A stretch of DNA of 18,386 bases from Akkermansiaceae bacterium UBA1506 (GCA_002323995.1 DCQY01000057.1:1-18386); one strand, 5' to 3'; shown: positions 8,517 to 16,066, counted from the stretch's first letter. Numbers and translations: made by a program. Notes: generated by a model not told the origin, from the sequence alone.

Positions 8517-9743
8517 ATGTCCGCTCGTAATTGCGCACTCAAAGCGCTTAACACTTGGGAAGACACCTCTATCTACGCAGACGAGATTCTCTCGGACCTG
8601 GCCAAAAAGTTTCAGCTTTCATCTGCAGACCGCGGACTGGCGCAGGAGATCTTCTACGGGACGATACGTAATCTCTTCCTCGTCGATGAAATTATCGAAC
8701 AACTTCGCCGTGGCAGGATCAAACCGGGCACACAAAACGTTCTGCGCATCGGTCTTTACCAAATTTTCTGTTCTGGCATTGCTAATCATGCGGCCGTGAA
8801 CGAAACGGTCAACCTCGCTAGACCGCACGAAAAGAGCCTTGTCAATGCCATACTCAGGAACGCATTACGACGAGAAGAAAAATTTAAGAGCGACATTACC
8901 ACTTGGCCACTCGAAGACCAATTTTCACACTCAAGATTTTTAATCAAACGATGGGAAAAACAGTTTGGAGAAACAGCTACCCGTTCATTGCTCAAGTGGA
9001 ACAACACCCCACCCTCAGTTTTCGCTAGAATCAACCACCTCGCCGCAAATAAGGAAGCGCTCGAAAAAGTAGAGCTTGAGACAGAATCCTATTCACTAGG
9101 GAAGGAATACCCTCACTTTTTTCAGGTGAAGGGCGCCCCAAACAGTGAATGGCTCCACGAAGGACTTATTTACATTCAAGACCCGAGCACCTCTCACTCT
9201 TGCCGTCTCCTAGATCCTAAGCCGGGCGAAGTAGTCCTTGATGCTTGCGCAGCACCCGGGGGGAAAACTGGCTACCTCGCTCAATTGATGAGGAATGAGG
9301 GAGAAATTATCGCTACTGACAGCTCGAGTCAGCGTCTCAAAAAGACACGGGAAAATCTTGAGAGACTGGGGGCCAGCCAGGTCGATATCCGCGAAGTAGA
9401 CTGGACGCAGGGCTCGTGTCTTGCCAAAGATCGCCAGTTCGACGCCATCCTGCTAGACGTCCCCTGCACCAACAGCGGAGTGATTAGGCGCCGAGTTGAT
9501 GTCCGCTGGCGACTGCAACCAGATGATTTTTCGCGACAGGCCAAGCTTCAGTCAGAACTGCTCGCACGAGTCTCCAATTACCTAAAACCAAACGGTCGGA
9601 TCGTTTACAGCACATGCTCGATCGATCTTGAGGAAAATGAGGCCGTTATCGAATCTTCAGGACTCCAAGTCGAAGAGGTAAGCCGCTGCTTACCTTGGGA
9701 GGATGGTTACGATGGCGCTTTTGCTGCCCTGCTTAGGCCTTAA
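8517..9743 (+). CDS. rsmB: 16S rRNA (cytosine-C5) methyltransferase RsmB/Sun
   Basis: RsmB methylates a cytosine of 16S rRNA (C967 in E. coli numbering) using S-adenosylmethionine in the cytoplasm. The 408-residue protein has an N-terminal NusB-like RNA-binding domain (about 1-125, with NVLRIGLYQI and NAILRNALRR). The Rossmann methyltransferase domain then follows: the SAM motif DACAAPGGKTGYLA at 242-255, the Pro-Cys motif DVPCTNSGVIRR with Cys317, and the nucleophile motif YSTCSIDLEENEAVI with Cys367. It ends with DGYDGAFAALLRP, matching the family's usual DGFF-type ending. The length is close to E. coli RsmB (429). ATG at 8517 puts the NusB domain in full frame; no Shine-Dalgarno sequence is seen. 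A related paralogue is possible, but the NusB domain argues for RsmB. Confidence 0.95.
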   Translation: MSARNCALKALNTWEDTSIYADEILSDLAKKFQLSSADRGLAQEIFYGTIRNLFLVDEIIEQLRRGRIKPGTQNVLRIGLYQIFCSGIANHAAVNETVNLARPHEKSLVNAILRNALRREEKFKSDITTWPLEDQFSHSRFLIKRWEKQFGETATRSLLKWNNTPPSVFARINHLAANKEALEKVELETESYSLGKEYPHFFQVKGAPNSEWLHEGLIYIQDPSTSHSCRLLDPKPGEVVLDACAAPGGKTGYLAQLMRNEGEIIATDSSSQRLKKTRENLERLGASQVDIREVDWTQGSCLAKDRQFDAILLDVPCTNSGVIRRRVDVRWRLQPDDFSRQAKLQSELLARVSNYLKPNGRIVYSTCSIDLEENEAVIESSGLQVEEVSRCLPWEDGYDGAFAALLRP

Positions 9744-9796
9744 TTTCTGCCTTTCCACCACTTGCGCCAAGCCTGAAATTCGGATAATAAACCCAC

Positions 9797-11323
9797 ATGT
9801 TCCGATCTCTCGCCAGTTCGATCCTAACCTTTGTGGCGGTTCTTCTCTTCGCCTTTATCATCATCTTTCTCTACAGTGGGAGTCAAGGAGTGAAGATTTC
9901 TCGAGTGGCCATGGATGGTGACAAGTCCACCCCGCAGATCCTAGCGGACATTCGCGCCAGACAGGCCAAGGCCAGTGAGATCGTCTCTACTGGCGGCGAC
10001 GATGAAGAAATGGACAAGCCTGAGACCACCGTGTCCAGAGGTGACGGCCCTCCTGTCGTCATCTGGGTAAGTATTCCCGGTTTTCGCGGTGACTATCTTG
10101 AAAAGGCTGATACCCCGTTCTTCGACCTGCTCGCCCGAGATGGTGACGAAACCAACAAGATGCGCCCTAACTTTCCCTGCCTGACTTCCCCTGCACATAC
10201 CACTCTAGCGACCGGTGTTCCTGTATCCGTTCACGGCATTCTCGGCGACAAAATTCGCGAAGGGGGAGCCATCGTCGATGCAATTGATCCCGATTTGCTC
10301 AATGCTGAGCCCATATGGCAGACCGCGACGCGCCAAGGAATCAAGACGCTCGTCCACGACTGGCCTCTGTCTTTCGACCAAAGCGGTGACAACGCCGCGG
10401 CGGAGTTTCTGCCCAGTTATGATGACAGCCTCGATGATGTAGCGCGTCTCAACCGAGCCCTTGAGGCATGGAGAGCGGGCTCCGGTGCCACTCCAGCGAC
10501 AAAATCCCCCGGCGAAGAAGAGGCTCAAGCCGCGATGGATGCGGAAGTTGGATCAGGTAATGATCCAGCGACTTCCGACAACATTGATACCGAAAAATTC
10601 CGGCTGGTTATGCTCCGACTCGATGATATCAAAAAAGCGGGCATGGAGTTCGGTCCTCGAGAGGACGATACTTATGCCGCCATCAGTAAAACCGATAAGG
10701 CTCTCCAGGCCTTTTTTGATAGCGTTCAAGCTGAATGGAGCAATCTAGCCCCCAAGCATGCCAACCTTATCTTCCTTGTTACAACCGACCACGGCATGGC
10801 CGAGCGCCAGAAGAACGTAAACATCCCTCACCTCCTTGGCGACGAAATGATGGCAAACGCTGAAATAGTCGCCCATGACGCGATTGCCAACCTGTTCTTT
10901 AAGGGGCTTCCTGAGTCCGAGGCCGAGCAAAAAGTATTCATCGAGAAGTTCGACAGCGAACTCAGCAAGAGGATTTACTTCCGAACGATCAAGCGAGAGG
11001 AAATACCTGAGGAATGGTCATACGTCCACCCAGAACGCACCGGTGATCGAATCTTAGTCCTCAAAACCGGATACGCCTTTACCGAAGAAAAATCAGACGA
11101 CCCAGTGTTTGATCCAATAAACGCCTTTGCCGGCTATGGTTATCCCGTTGAGGAGTCGATAAGAATGTCTGGTCAGATCCTACTCTCTGGATTCCCCAAT
11201 TCTCCGATCGGCGGGGGCTCACTAGATGAGATCGATCAGCTCAGCTTTCACGCAACCGTGTGCAAAATGCTTGGTATTGAGCCAGCCGAGGGGGCACACA
11301 CAGAGACTCTGCCCGTATACTAA
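9797..11323 (+). CDS. Membrane-anchored NPP-family protein with degenerate metal sites
   Basis: This 508-residue protein has one N-terminal helix (about 9-27), an acidic linker (about 66-85) and a domain of the type I phosphodiesterase/nucleotide pyrophosphatase family (alkaline phosphatase superfamily). The fold is recognisable from WVSIPGFRGDYLEKADTPFF, RPNFPCLTSPAHTTLATG, VHGILGD and TTDHGMA. The likely nucleophile Thr130 and the pair Asp331-His332 are kept. By my alignment four of the six metal ligands known from Xanthomonas NPP are changed. The first Asp (SxDG) is Pro94. The Asp and His of D-x-x-G-H are Lys279 and Met283. The His of G-x-H-G-Y is Tyr447. An Ala/Glu-rich insertion lies at about 228-265. 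It may therefore be a binding protein, or use another chemistry, rather than a normal zinc phosphodiesterase. It closes the plus-strand run 53 bp after rsmB, facing a gene on the other strand. Confidence 0.88.
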   Translation: MFRSLASSILTFVAVLLFAFIIIFLYSGSQGVKISRVAMDGDKSTPQILADIRARQAKASEIVSTGGDDEEMDKPETTVSRGDGPPVVIWVSIPGFRGDYLEKADTPFFDLLARDGDETNKMRPNFPCLTSPAHTTLATGVPVSVHGILGDKIREGGAIVDAIDPDLLNAEPIWQTATRQGIKTLVHDWPLSFDQSGDNAAAEFLPSYDDSLDDVARLNRALEAWRAGSGATPATKSPGEEEAQAAMDAEVGSGNDPATSDNIDTEKFRLVMLRLDDIKKAGMEFGPREDDTYAAISKTDKALQAFFDSVQAEWSNLAPKHANLIFLVTTDHGMAERQKNVNIPHLLGDEMMANAEIVAHDAIANLFFKGLPESEAEQKVFIEKFDSELSKRIYFRTIKREEIPEEWSYVHPERTGDRILVLKTGYAFTEEKSDDPVFDPINAFAGYGYPVEESIRMSGQILLSGFPNSPIGGGSLDEIDQLSFHATVCKMLGIEPAEGAHTETLPVY

Positions 11324-11340
11324 ATGCGCCACGCCAGCTA

Positions 11341-11360
11341 CCTGCTTCACGCTATGCAGG
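11341..11360. terminator. Weak stem-loop between convergent genes
   Basis: CCTGC (11341-11345) pairs with GCAGG (11356-11360) around a ten-base loop. It lies 17 bp after the NPP-like stop and spans the stop codon of the MauE-like gene. No run of T follows on either strand, so this is only a candidate bidirectional terminator. Confidence 0.18.
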
Positions 11361-11789
11361 ATCTGAAGTAAATGATCCATTAAAGGATCCTATCTCTGCC
11401 CGAAACCAGATCGTCATTCCCCAGATCAAGAGAAGAACATTTTCGAAAACCTTGACCGGGTAATTCAGCTCCTCGTTGCTACCAAAGCAGCCGCAAGTGA
11501 TATCTAGCCCTCTTGCCCATGAAACTGCAACGGCGCCGGTAAACATTACCAGCGCACCCACAAGTAAAAACGCACCTCCCCGCACCCATCTGCCAGCCAT
11601 CACGGCAACACCCGAAACAACCTCAATCCAAGGAATAAGAAGTGCCATCGCTGGGGCAAACGGATCACCTATGAGGCGGAAATTTCTCACTGTATCAGCA
11701 AAAGTAATGGGGTCTTTCAATTTCGCGACACCGCTCCAAATGAAAATAGCGCCAAAACCAAGACGAAGAATGAGCCAGAAAATTTTCAT
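11352..11789 (-). CDS. MauE/DoxX-family membrane protein
   Basis: This is a 145-residue protein with four predicted membrane helices, roughly at 4-20, 45-66, 72-92 and 112-130. It opens with the DoxX-like LRLGFGAIFIWSGVAKLKDP. Between helices 3 and 4 it has CGCFG (99-103), a cysteine motif typical of MauE and DoxX-like proteins. MauE-type proteins are thought to help deliver or recycle thiol/disulfide state for periplasmic proteins, though the exact role varies. In many genomes such a gene sits by a thioredoxin-like or rhodanese gene; no such partner is visible here. I chose the ATG at 11789 over an in-frame TTG at 11804 because it begins immediately before the first helix. It runs convergent to the NPP-like gene with only 28 bp between stops. 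Confidence 0.88.
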   Translation of the reverse strand: MKIFWLILRLGFGAIFIWSGVAKLKDPITFADTVRNFRLIGDPFAPAMALLIPWIEVVSGVAVMAGRWVRGGAFLLVGALVMFTGAVAVSWARGLDITCGCFGSNEELNYPVKVFENVLLLIWGMTIWFRAEIGSFNGSFTSDPA

Positions 11790-12451
11790 GAGAGTCCAGG
11801 GCAATCAGATATAACCAACGCGCCTCCCATTGGGTGCACTATTTTTTGCCGACCCTCAAGCAGCTTCTCCTGTCGGCCAAACTTTTACCGTAGCACTCAC
11901 AGAAGGTTTGGACTCAGCCGGATGTTCTTATATCGGTTAACGCCCTAAGCTCAAACTCTGCTTATCTTAACTTTGATACTCTGCAGAACCCTGCTGTGAT
12001 CGACCATCGAAACGATAAAATCAGGTCGCCCTGATTATTTCGCTATGTTACGGGCGCTCGACTGAGCATAGAAATAGAAACGAGGGGCATCGGCGAACCA
12101 CTTCCGTTGATCCAGATAATAAACAGCGAAAGGCCAAACGAAACTGGCAGCATCATAAAGTTTAAATTCTCTGTGAATAAGAGAGAGGTTGCCTCAAGGC
12201 AGTGCGAGCTCCGCAAAGCCGCCATCTCTGGATTTCCTTATTTATTACCCAAGATTCGTAAATTTGTCTTTAACATGTTTAACATTAGGTATTTGGATAT
12301 CTTTTCTATCTCGTCTTCTTCAGATGCCGGTCTTCAAAGGGCCGAGTTTTAGCTTTTGGATTCCGACGAAATAACTCACAACGCCATTTTATCGCTAATT
12401 TCTCGAATAAGGGGGCGGAAAATTAACGGGCCAATTCGTAATCATTTATCG

Positions 12452-12478
12452 AGAGCGGACTGTGTTCAGCTACGCTCT
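12452..12478 (+). promoter_or_regulatory. Imperfect inverted repeat upstream of cysJ
   Basis: AGAGCG (12452-12457) pairs with CGCTCT (12473-12478). Inside it CTG (12460-12462) pairs with CAG (12467-12469) around TGTT, leaving a small internal loop. It ends 43 bp before the cysJ ATG. As RNA it would be a compact hairpin with no T-run after it; as DNA it could be an operator. It does not contain the GGCAACC-type core of a SAM-I riboswitch. Confidence 0.35.
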
Positions 12479-12480
12479 AT

Positions 12481-12510
12481 TTGCAGTTTAACAATCGTGA
12501 GCTATATCAC
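12481..12510 (+). promoter_or_regulatory. Candidate cysJ promoter with CRP/FNR-type site
   Basis: TTGCAG (12481-12486) and TATATC (12503-12508), 16 bp apart, resemble -35 and -10 boxes and would place the start of transcription about 7 bases before the ATG. GTGA (12497-12500) and TCAC (12507-12510) are six bases apart, the exact half-site spacing of CRP/FNR-family operators, and overlap the -10 box. Binding there would be expected to repress this promoter. Both calls rest on pattern alone. Confidence 0.33.
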
Positions 12511-12521
12511 CAGCCCGCATT

Positions 12522-14294
12522 ATGGCGACTACAATACCAGAGATTCCCACCAACGCCCCTTTCTCTCCCGAACAACGCGAGTGGCTTCAATCCTATCTTA
12601 CCGAATTTGCCAGCCGCATTGCCATCGATGGAACACTCCAACAAGCCACCGAAACAACAACCATGCCGCGGGCTCTTTTCCTCGTGGGCAGCCAGAGTGG
12701 AAACGCTCAAGGTCTAGCTGAGGGGTTTGCTGAGGTGATGAGCGGAGATGGATGGTCTGCTGAAGCGGTTGATATGGAAAAGCATGACACCCTTGACCTT
12801 ACCAAGGAACCTCTCATCCTGGTAGTCACCAGCACATGGGGAGAGGGTGATCCTCCGGACAATGCTGAGGACTTCTGGGCAAAATTCTCATCTGACGAAC
12901 ACCCTCGACTCGAGGCTTCAAAATTTTCGGTTCTAGCTCTCGGCGACACCAATTATGCCGACTTTTGTGAAATGGGTAAGCTTTTTGACGCCCGTTTCGA
13001 AGAGTTGGGCGCAGAACGGATCGCGGCACGCGTTGATTGTGACGTTGATTATGAAGACCCGGCCGAAGAATGGTTCCGTGGCGTTATTTCTAATTTGGAA
13101 GAGATCGGCAGGGACACCTTCACCGTAGCTGCTGGGGTATCCGCCGAGGTGACCACGACGACCTCAGAGGTAATCCCCTTCGGCAAGAAAAACCCTTTTC
13201 CAGCCCCTCTAAAGTTTCGCCAGAAACTTAACCTTGAGCCGTCGCCTCGGGATACACGACACCTCGAACTAGACCTCCAAGGCTCCAACCTTTCCTACGA
13301 AGTCGGTGATGCCGTGGCCACCTACCCCCGTAACGACGAATCGCTAGTTGAAGAAATTCTAGCCGCTTTACCGTTCAACACATCTGTTTCTGTCGAAGTC
13401 CACGACGGGCGGAAAATTCCTCTTCGAGACGCTCTCCTTGAGTGCTACGACATCTGCACCGTGACCAAGGCAATCCTCAAAAAATGGGAGCCCCTTACTT
13501 CCCACCCCTACCTCCGCGCGGTGATAGAAGATAACGAGACAGTTTCCAAACTTATCGACGGGATCGAAATTATCGATCTGATCTATGAATTCCCTGCCGA
13601 CTTTAAAAACGGTCAGGAATTTATCGGTCTACTCCGCAAACTGACGCCGCGCCTCTACTCTATCGCTTCCAGTCCGAAAAAGCACCCTGGCGAAGTCCAC
13701 CTAACCGTCGCCAAAGTGGCTTATGAGTCGAAGGGGCGCCATCGCAAAGGGGTTTGTTCTACCTTCCTTTGTGAAGGCATGAGCGATAACGAAACGGTCC
13801 GTGTCTTCATGCAACCCACCAAGCATTTCAAACTCCCGACCGATCTGAGCAAAGATATCATTATGGTTGGGCCGGGAACCGGAATTGCCCCTTTCCGCGC
13901 ATTTCTGGAAGAACGCCAAGTTACCAAAGCCAAGGGGCGCAATTGGCTTTTCTTCGGCAATCCTCACGAAACGACGGACTACTTCTACAAAGAGGAGTTC
14001 GATGCTATGCAGAAAGACGGGGTCCTCACCAAAATCGATCTCGCATGGTCCCGAGATCAGGATCACAAGGTCTACGTGCAGGACAAAATTCGGGATAACG
14101 CCGAAGAAGTCTGGAATTGGCTTGATGGAGGAGCGCACTTCTACGTCTGTGGCGACGCTACCTACATGGCTGGCGACGTTGAAAAAGAACTCCTCGACCT
14201 GATTCAAAAGTTTGGAGGCCATGATAGCGACGGCGCCCAAGCCTACTTGAAGCAACTCAAAGAAGACCACCGCTACCAGCGCGACGTCTATTAG
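12522..14294 (+). CDS. cysJ: Sulfite reductase (NADPH) flavoprotein alpha subunit
   Basis: CysJ passes electrons from NADPH through FAD and FMN to the sulfite reductase hemoprotein in cytoplasmic assimilatory sulfur reduction. The 590-residue protein opens with PFSPEQREWL, typical of the family. Next comes a flavodoxin-like FMN domain (about 50-195; GSQSGNAQG at 56-64, STWGEGDPPDNA, ALGDTNYADFC). The FAD domain (about 225-440) has RLYSIASSP at 377-385 and a block starting at KGVCSTFL. The NADPH domain includes GPGTGIAPFRAFLEER at 450-465 and YVCGDATYMAGDVE, and the protein ends with RYQRDVY, the usual CysJ end. Length matches E. coli CysJ (599). No cysI or nirA hemoprotein gene adjoins it, so its electron acceptor must be encoded elsewhere. 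The long upstream gap suggests it has its own promoter. A related cytochrome P450 reductase role is less likely given the termini. Confidence 0.94.
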   Translation: MATTIPEIPTNAPFSPEQREWLQSYLTEFASRIAIDGTLQQATETTTMPRALFLVGSQSGNAQGLAEGFAEVMSGDGWSAEAVDMEKHDTLDLTKEPLILVVTSTWGEGDPPDNAEDFWAKFSSDEHPRLEASKFSVLALGDTNYADFCEMGKLFDARFEELGAERIAARVDCDVDYEDPAEEWFRGVISNLEEIGRDTFTVAAGVSAEVTTTTSEVIPFGKKNPFPAPLKFRQKLNLEPSPRDTRHLELDLQGSNLSYEVGDAVATYPRNDESLVEEILAALPFNTSVSVEVHDGRKIPLRDALLECYDICTVTKAILKKWEPLTSHPYLRAVIEDNETVSKLIDGIEIIDLIYEFPADFKNGQEFIGLLRKLTPRLYSIASSPKKHPGEVHLTVAKVAYESKGRHRKGVCSTFLCEGMSDNETVRVFMQPTKHFKLPTDLSKDIIMVGPGTGIAPFRAFLEERQVTKAKGRNWLFFGNPHETTDYFYKEEFDAMQKDGVLTKIDLAWSRDQDHKVYVQDKIRDNAEEVWNWLDGGAHFYVCGDATYMAGDVEKELLDLIQKFGGHDSDGAQAYLKQLKEDHRYQRDVY

Positions 14295-14363
14295 TTTTGC
14301 TCCACCACCCAAGCATTAGGACAGAACCACGGCCGACTCTGACGCCTTAAATGGTCGGAAAGC

Positions 14364-14385
14364 GGTGTGGTTATCACTCCACACC
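14364..14385. terminator. Perfect 7-bp stem-loop between convergent genes
   Basis: GGTGTGG (14364-14370) and CCACACC (14379-14385) form a perfect stem with an eight-base loop. It sits 69 bp after the cysJ stop and spans the stop codon of the M48 gene on the other strand. No clear T-run follows on either strand, so it may act as a weak bidirectional terminator or an mRNA 3' end stabiliser. Confidence 0.35.
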
Positions 14386-15609
14386 CAGCGCCCTGACCCG
14401 CTCACTTACCGGCGGGTGGCTGTAGTTCACAAAAACGTAGAATGGATGAGGGGTAAGATTGCTCAAGTTATCCTTACTCAACTTTCGCAAAGCATCCGCC
14501 ATCGCCACCGGGTTACCTGTCACTTCCGCAGCGTAGGCATCCGCCTCAAATTCGTGCTTTCGACTCATGACGCTTCCCCCGATTGAAAGAAGATCGCTTA
14601 TTGGACTCATCAGAATCCCGAATAGAATCAAACTGACATAGACAGAAGTCTCTTTGACTCCGAAGGCATCGAAAAGGGCGCGATTTTCCATCATCACGCC
14701 CAGAAGGAAAAACATGGCACCGGTCGTAAAAACGCCCGTGACAATCGATTTCACGATATGGCGACACTTGTAATGCCCGATCTCATGCGCGAGCACCCCA
14801 ACCAACTCCGGAACAGTGTGATTCTCAATCAAGGTGTCAAAAAGAGCGATACGCTTTGTCTTTCCGAAACCCGTAAAAAAGGCATTGGACTTTGAGGAAC
14901 GTTTTGAACCGTCCATCACAAAGACTTCTTGCAGCGGAAATTCACATTTTTTAGCCATCAAATGAATCTCTGTTTTCAGCTGGCCATCCTTCAAAGGCTG
15001 AAACTTGTTAAACAGCGGCATGATCCATGTCGGCGCTACGTAGGTCAGGGCGAGCGAGAAAACGGTAACCAACAACCACCCCCAAAGCCATGCCATTGGA
15101 ACGGATTGAAAAATCCAAATTAAGGCGGCAAGAAGAGGCAATCCAAAGAAGGCTCCAAGCAGGAGCCCTTTCGCCTGATCCATAATCCACGTCGCAAGCG
15201 TGGTTCGGTTGAATCCGAACTTCTCTTCAATCACAAAAGTCGAGTAGAGATCAAAAGGAATCGATATTATTTGATTGGCCAAGATTAAAGCCGCCACAAA
15301 GATAAGCCCTGTGATAAGCGGTCCATAACCGAAGGCCCTCACTTGAACATCCAACCAGGCAAAACCACCAAGCCACCAGAAGACAAACAACAAGACCAGA
15401 GAGAATATGCCTTCCCCTATCCCAAAAGTCGCCCGGGATCTTGTGTATTCCTGCGATTGCTCGTAAGCATTCTCATCGATAAACTCTTCAAACGTCGCTG
15501 GAATTTCACTACTCAATGCCTTCAGATTGAGCAACGTAGCAAAAAGGTCTAGCTTCCACATCAGGAAGAGCCCAAGCACTATTGCGATAAACCAGCCGTT
15601 ATATTCCAT
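14374..15609 (-). CDS. M48-family membrane zinc metallopeptidase (Ste24/CAAX-protease type)
   Basis: This 411-residue multi-helix membrane protein has the Ste24-type N-terminal region followed by an M48 peptidase domain. The zinc site is complete: HEIGH at 275-279 (ligands His275 and His279, catalytic Glu276) and the third ligand Glu353 in KHEFEADAYAAE. The block SKRSSKSNAFFTGFGKTKRI before the zinc site and HPF...SHPPVSERVRAL near the end are also characteristic. About seven hydrophobic segments are visible. Bacterial members are thought to act in membrane-protein quality control, since bacteria have no prenylated CAAX substrates. HtpX is the shorter relative; the long N-terminal region here fits Ste24 better. 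The start ATG at 15609 is followed at once by the first helix. The gene lies 82 bp downstream of a small membrane protein gene on the same strand. Confidence 0.93.
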   Translation of the reverse strand: MEYNGWFIAIVLGLFLMWKLDLFATLLNLKALSSEIPATFEEFIDENAYEQSQEYTRSRATFGIGEGIFSLVLLFVFWWLGGFAWLDVQVRAFGYGPLITGLIFVAALILANQIISIPFDLYSTFVIEEKFGFNRTTLATWIMDQAKGLLLGAFFGLPLLAALIWIFQSVPMAWLWGWLLVTVFSLALTYVAPTWIMPLFNKFQPLKDGQLKTEIHLMAKKCEFPLQEVFVMDGSKRSSKSNAFFTGFGKTKRIALFDTLIENHTVPELVGVLAHEIGHYKCRHIVKSIVTGVFTTGAMFFLLGVMMENRALFDAFGVKETSVYVSLILFGILMSPISDLLSIGGSVMSRKHEFEADAYAAEVTGNPVAMADALRKLSKDNLSNLTPHPFYVFVNYSHPPVSERVRALGVE

Positions 15610-15654
15610 TCATTTCGATGTAACCGAAGCCTAGTGCCACAGCAACCGCTTTTC

Positions 15655-15672
15655 GTGAGCCACTTGGCTCAC
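15655..15672. repeat. Perfect inverted repeat between two minus-strand genes
   Basis: GTGAGCC (15655-15661) and GGCTCAC (15666-15672) form a perfect seven-base stem with loop ACTT. It lies 19 bp beyond the stop of the small membrane protein gene and 45 bp upstream of the M48 start, both on the minus strand. There is no T-run after it, so it could be a terminator lacking a U tract, an mRNA processing hairpin, or an operator for the M48 gene. Confidence 0.4.
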
Positions 15673-15691
15673 TTCAACTCAGTGCAACTCA

Positions 15692-16066
15692 TCACGAATT
15701 CTTTGTTTCTTCTGCAAGTTGCCGAGCTTCCTCCGCCGCTTTCGACAATTCCTGTTCCAACTGTTTCATCCGTTCCCGATGTTCTTTTCGAATCATGATC
15801 AGGTCATAGATCGCCAGAAGAAGCACAAATCCAACAAGGAAGAAGCAGGCTACCCAATAGATCGAGAACCAGAATGGACTTTTACCAAGCGCGCCTGTTA
15901 GCGGTGCTGAGCCAAGGAAGACCATGACAAGGGTCAGCAAAGTCGAAACAAAAAGAAGGTTTCTTCGGCAGGATCGATGACGAACCAATAACCATCCAGC
16001 GGCCAAACCCAGAGCGACACGCTCACAACCTGTGTCTCTTTCCTGATTTGATTCTTTATCCTCCAT
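15692..16066 (-). CDS. Small two-helix membrane protein with C-terminal coiled coil
   Basis: I do not recognise a family. From the ATG at 16066 the product has 124 residues: a short charged N-terminus (MEDKESNQERD), a weakly hydrophobic stretch (CERVALGLAAGWLLV), and a helix at about 36-56 (LLFVSTLLTLVMVFLGSA). A second long helix follows at about 65-90 (FWFSIYWVACFFLVGFVLLL). The highly charged tail of about 33 residues (RKEHRERMKQLEQELSKAAE onward) is a strong coiled-coil candidate. A longer form from a TTG at 16135 is open, but its extra 23 residues look unrelated to a protein start, and AGG sits just before the ATG. It is upstream of the M48 peptidase gene on the same strand and divergent from the ALDH-like gene. 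Coding status is supported by the coherent helix and coiled-coil pattern; a role with the peptidase is speculation. Confidence 0.72.
   Translation of the reverse strand: MEDKESNQERDTGCERVALGLAAGWLLVRHRSCRRNLLFVSTLLTLVMVFLGSAPLTGALGKSPFWFSIYWVACFFLVGFVLLLAIYDLIMIRKEHRERMKQLEQELSKAAEEARQLAEETKNS

Larger units (their letters stand above)
11790..12521. other. Long gap before cysJ; no convincing gene
   Basis: About 730 bp separate two diverging genes. The middle and right parts are richer in A and T than the flanks. Two stretches look faintly protein-like on the plus strand. One is 11830-11940 (TTG start, 36 codons, containing FADPQAASPVGQTFTVALTE). The other is an open frame at about 12035-12352 whose only start is TTG at 12107. 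Neither has a ribosome site or a family I recognise, so they are at best gene remnants. Structural items are a bulged stem (TTTGCCGAC 11845-11853 with GTCGGCCAAA 11872-11881), a near-palindrome around AACATGTT at 12272-12279, and the cysJ-proximal repeats listed separately. Confidence 0.5.

Noticed and set aside
11372..11393. GATCC/GGATC inverted repeat near the end of the MauE-like gene
   Set aside because: Only five base pairs, inside coding sequence, explained by the codons for the C-terminal residues.
12043..12225. 60-codon minus-strand open frame in the gap before cysJ
   Set aside because: No ribosome site, no recognisable family, and it starts and ends within featureless sequence.
12440..12521. 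Possible SAM-I riboswitch suggested by TTATCGAGAG before cysJ
   Set aside because: The conserved core further along (GGCAACC-type segment and multi-helix junction) is absent and the region is too short.
12356..12721. Open frames running across the cysJ start in other frames
   Set aside because: They overlap the conserved cysJ N-terminus and have unstructured His/Arg/Ser-rich products.
13701..14312. 203-codon open frame on the minus strand opposite cysJ
   Set aside because: It lies entirely opposite well-supported cysJ domains, has no recognisable motif, and arises from codon bias of the sense gene.
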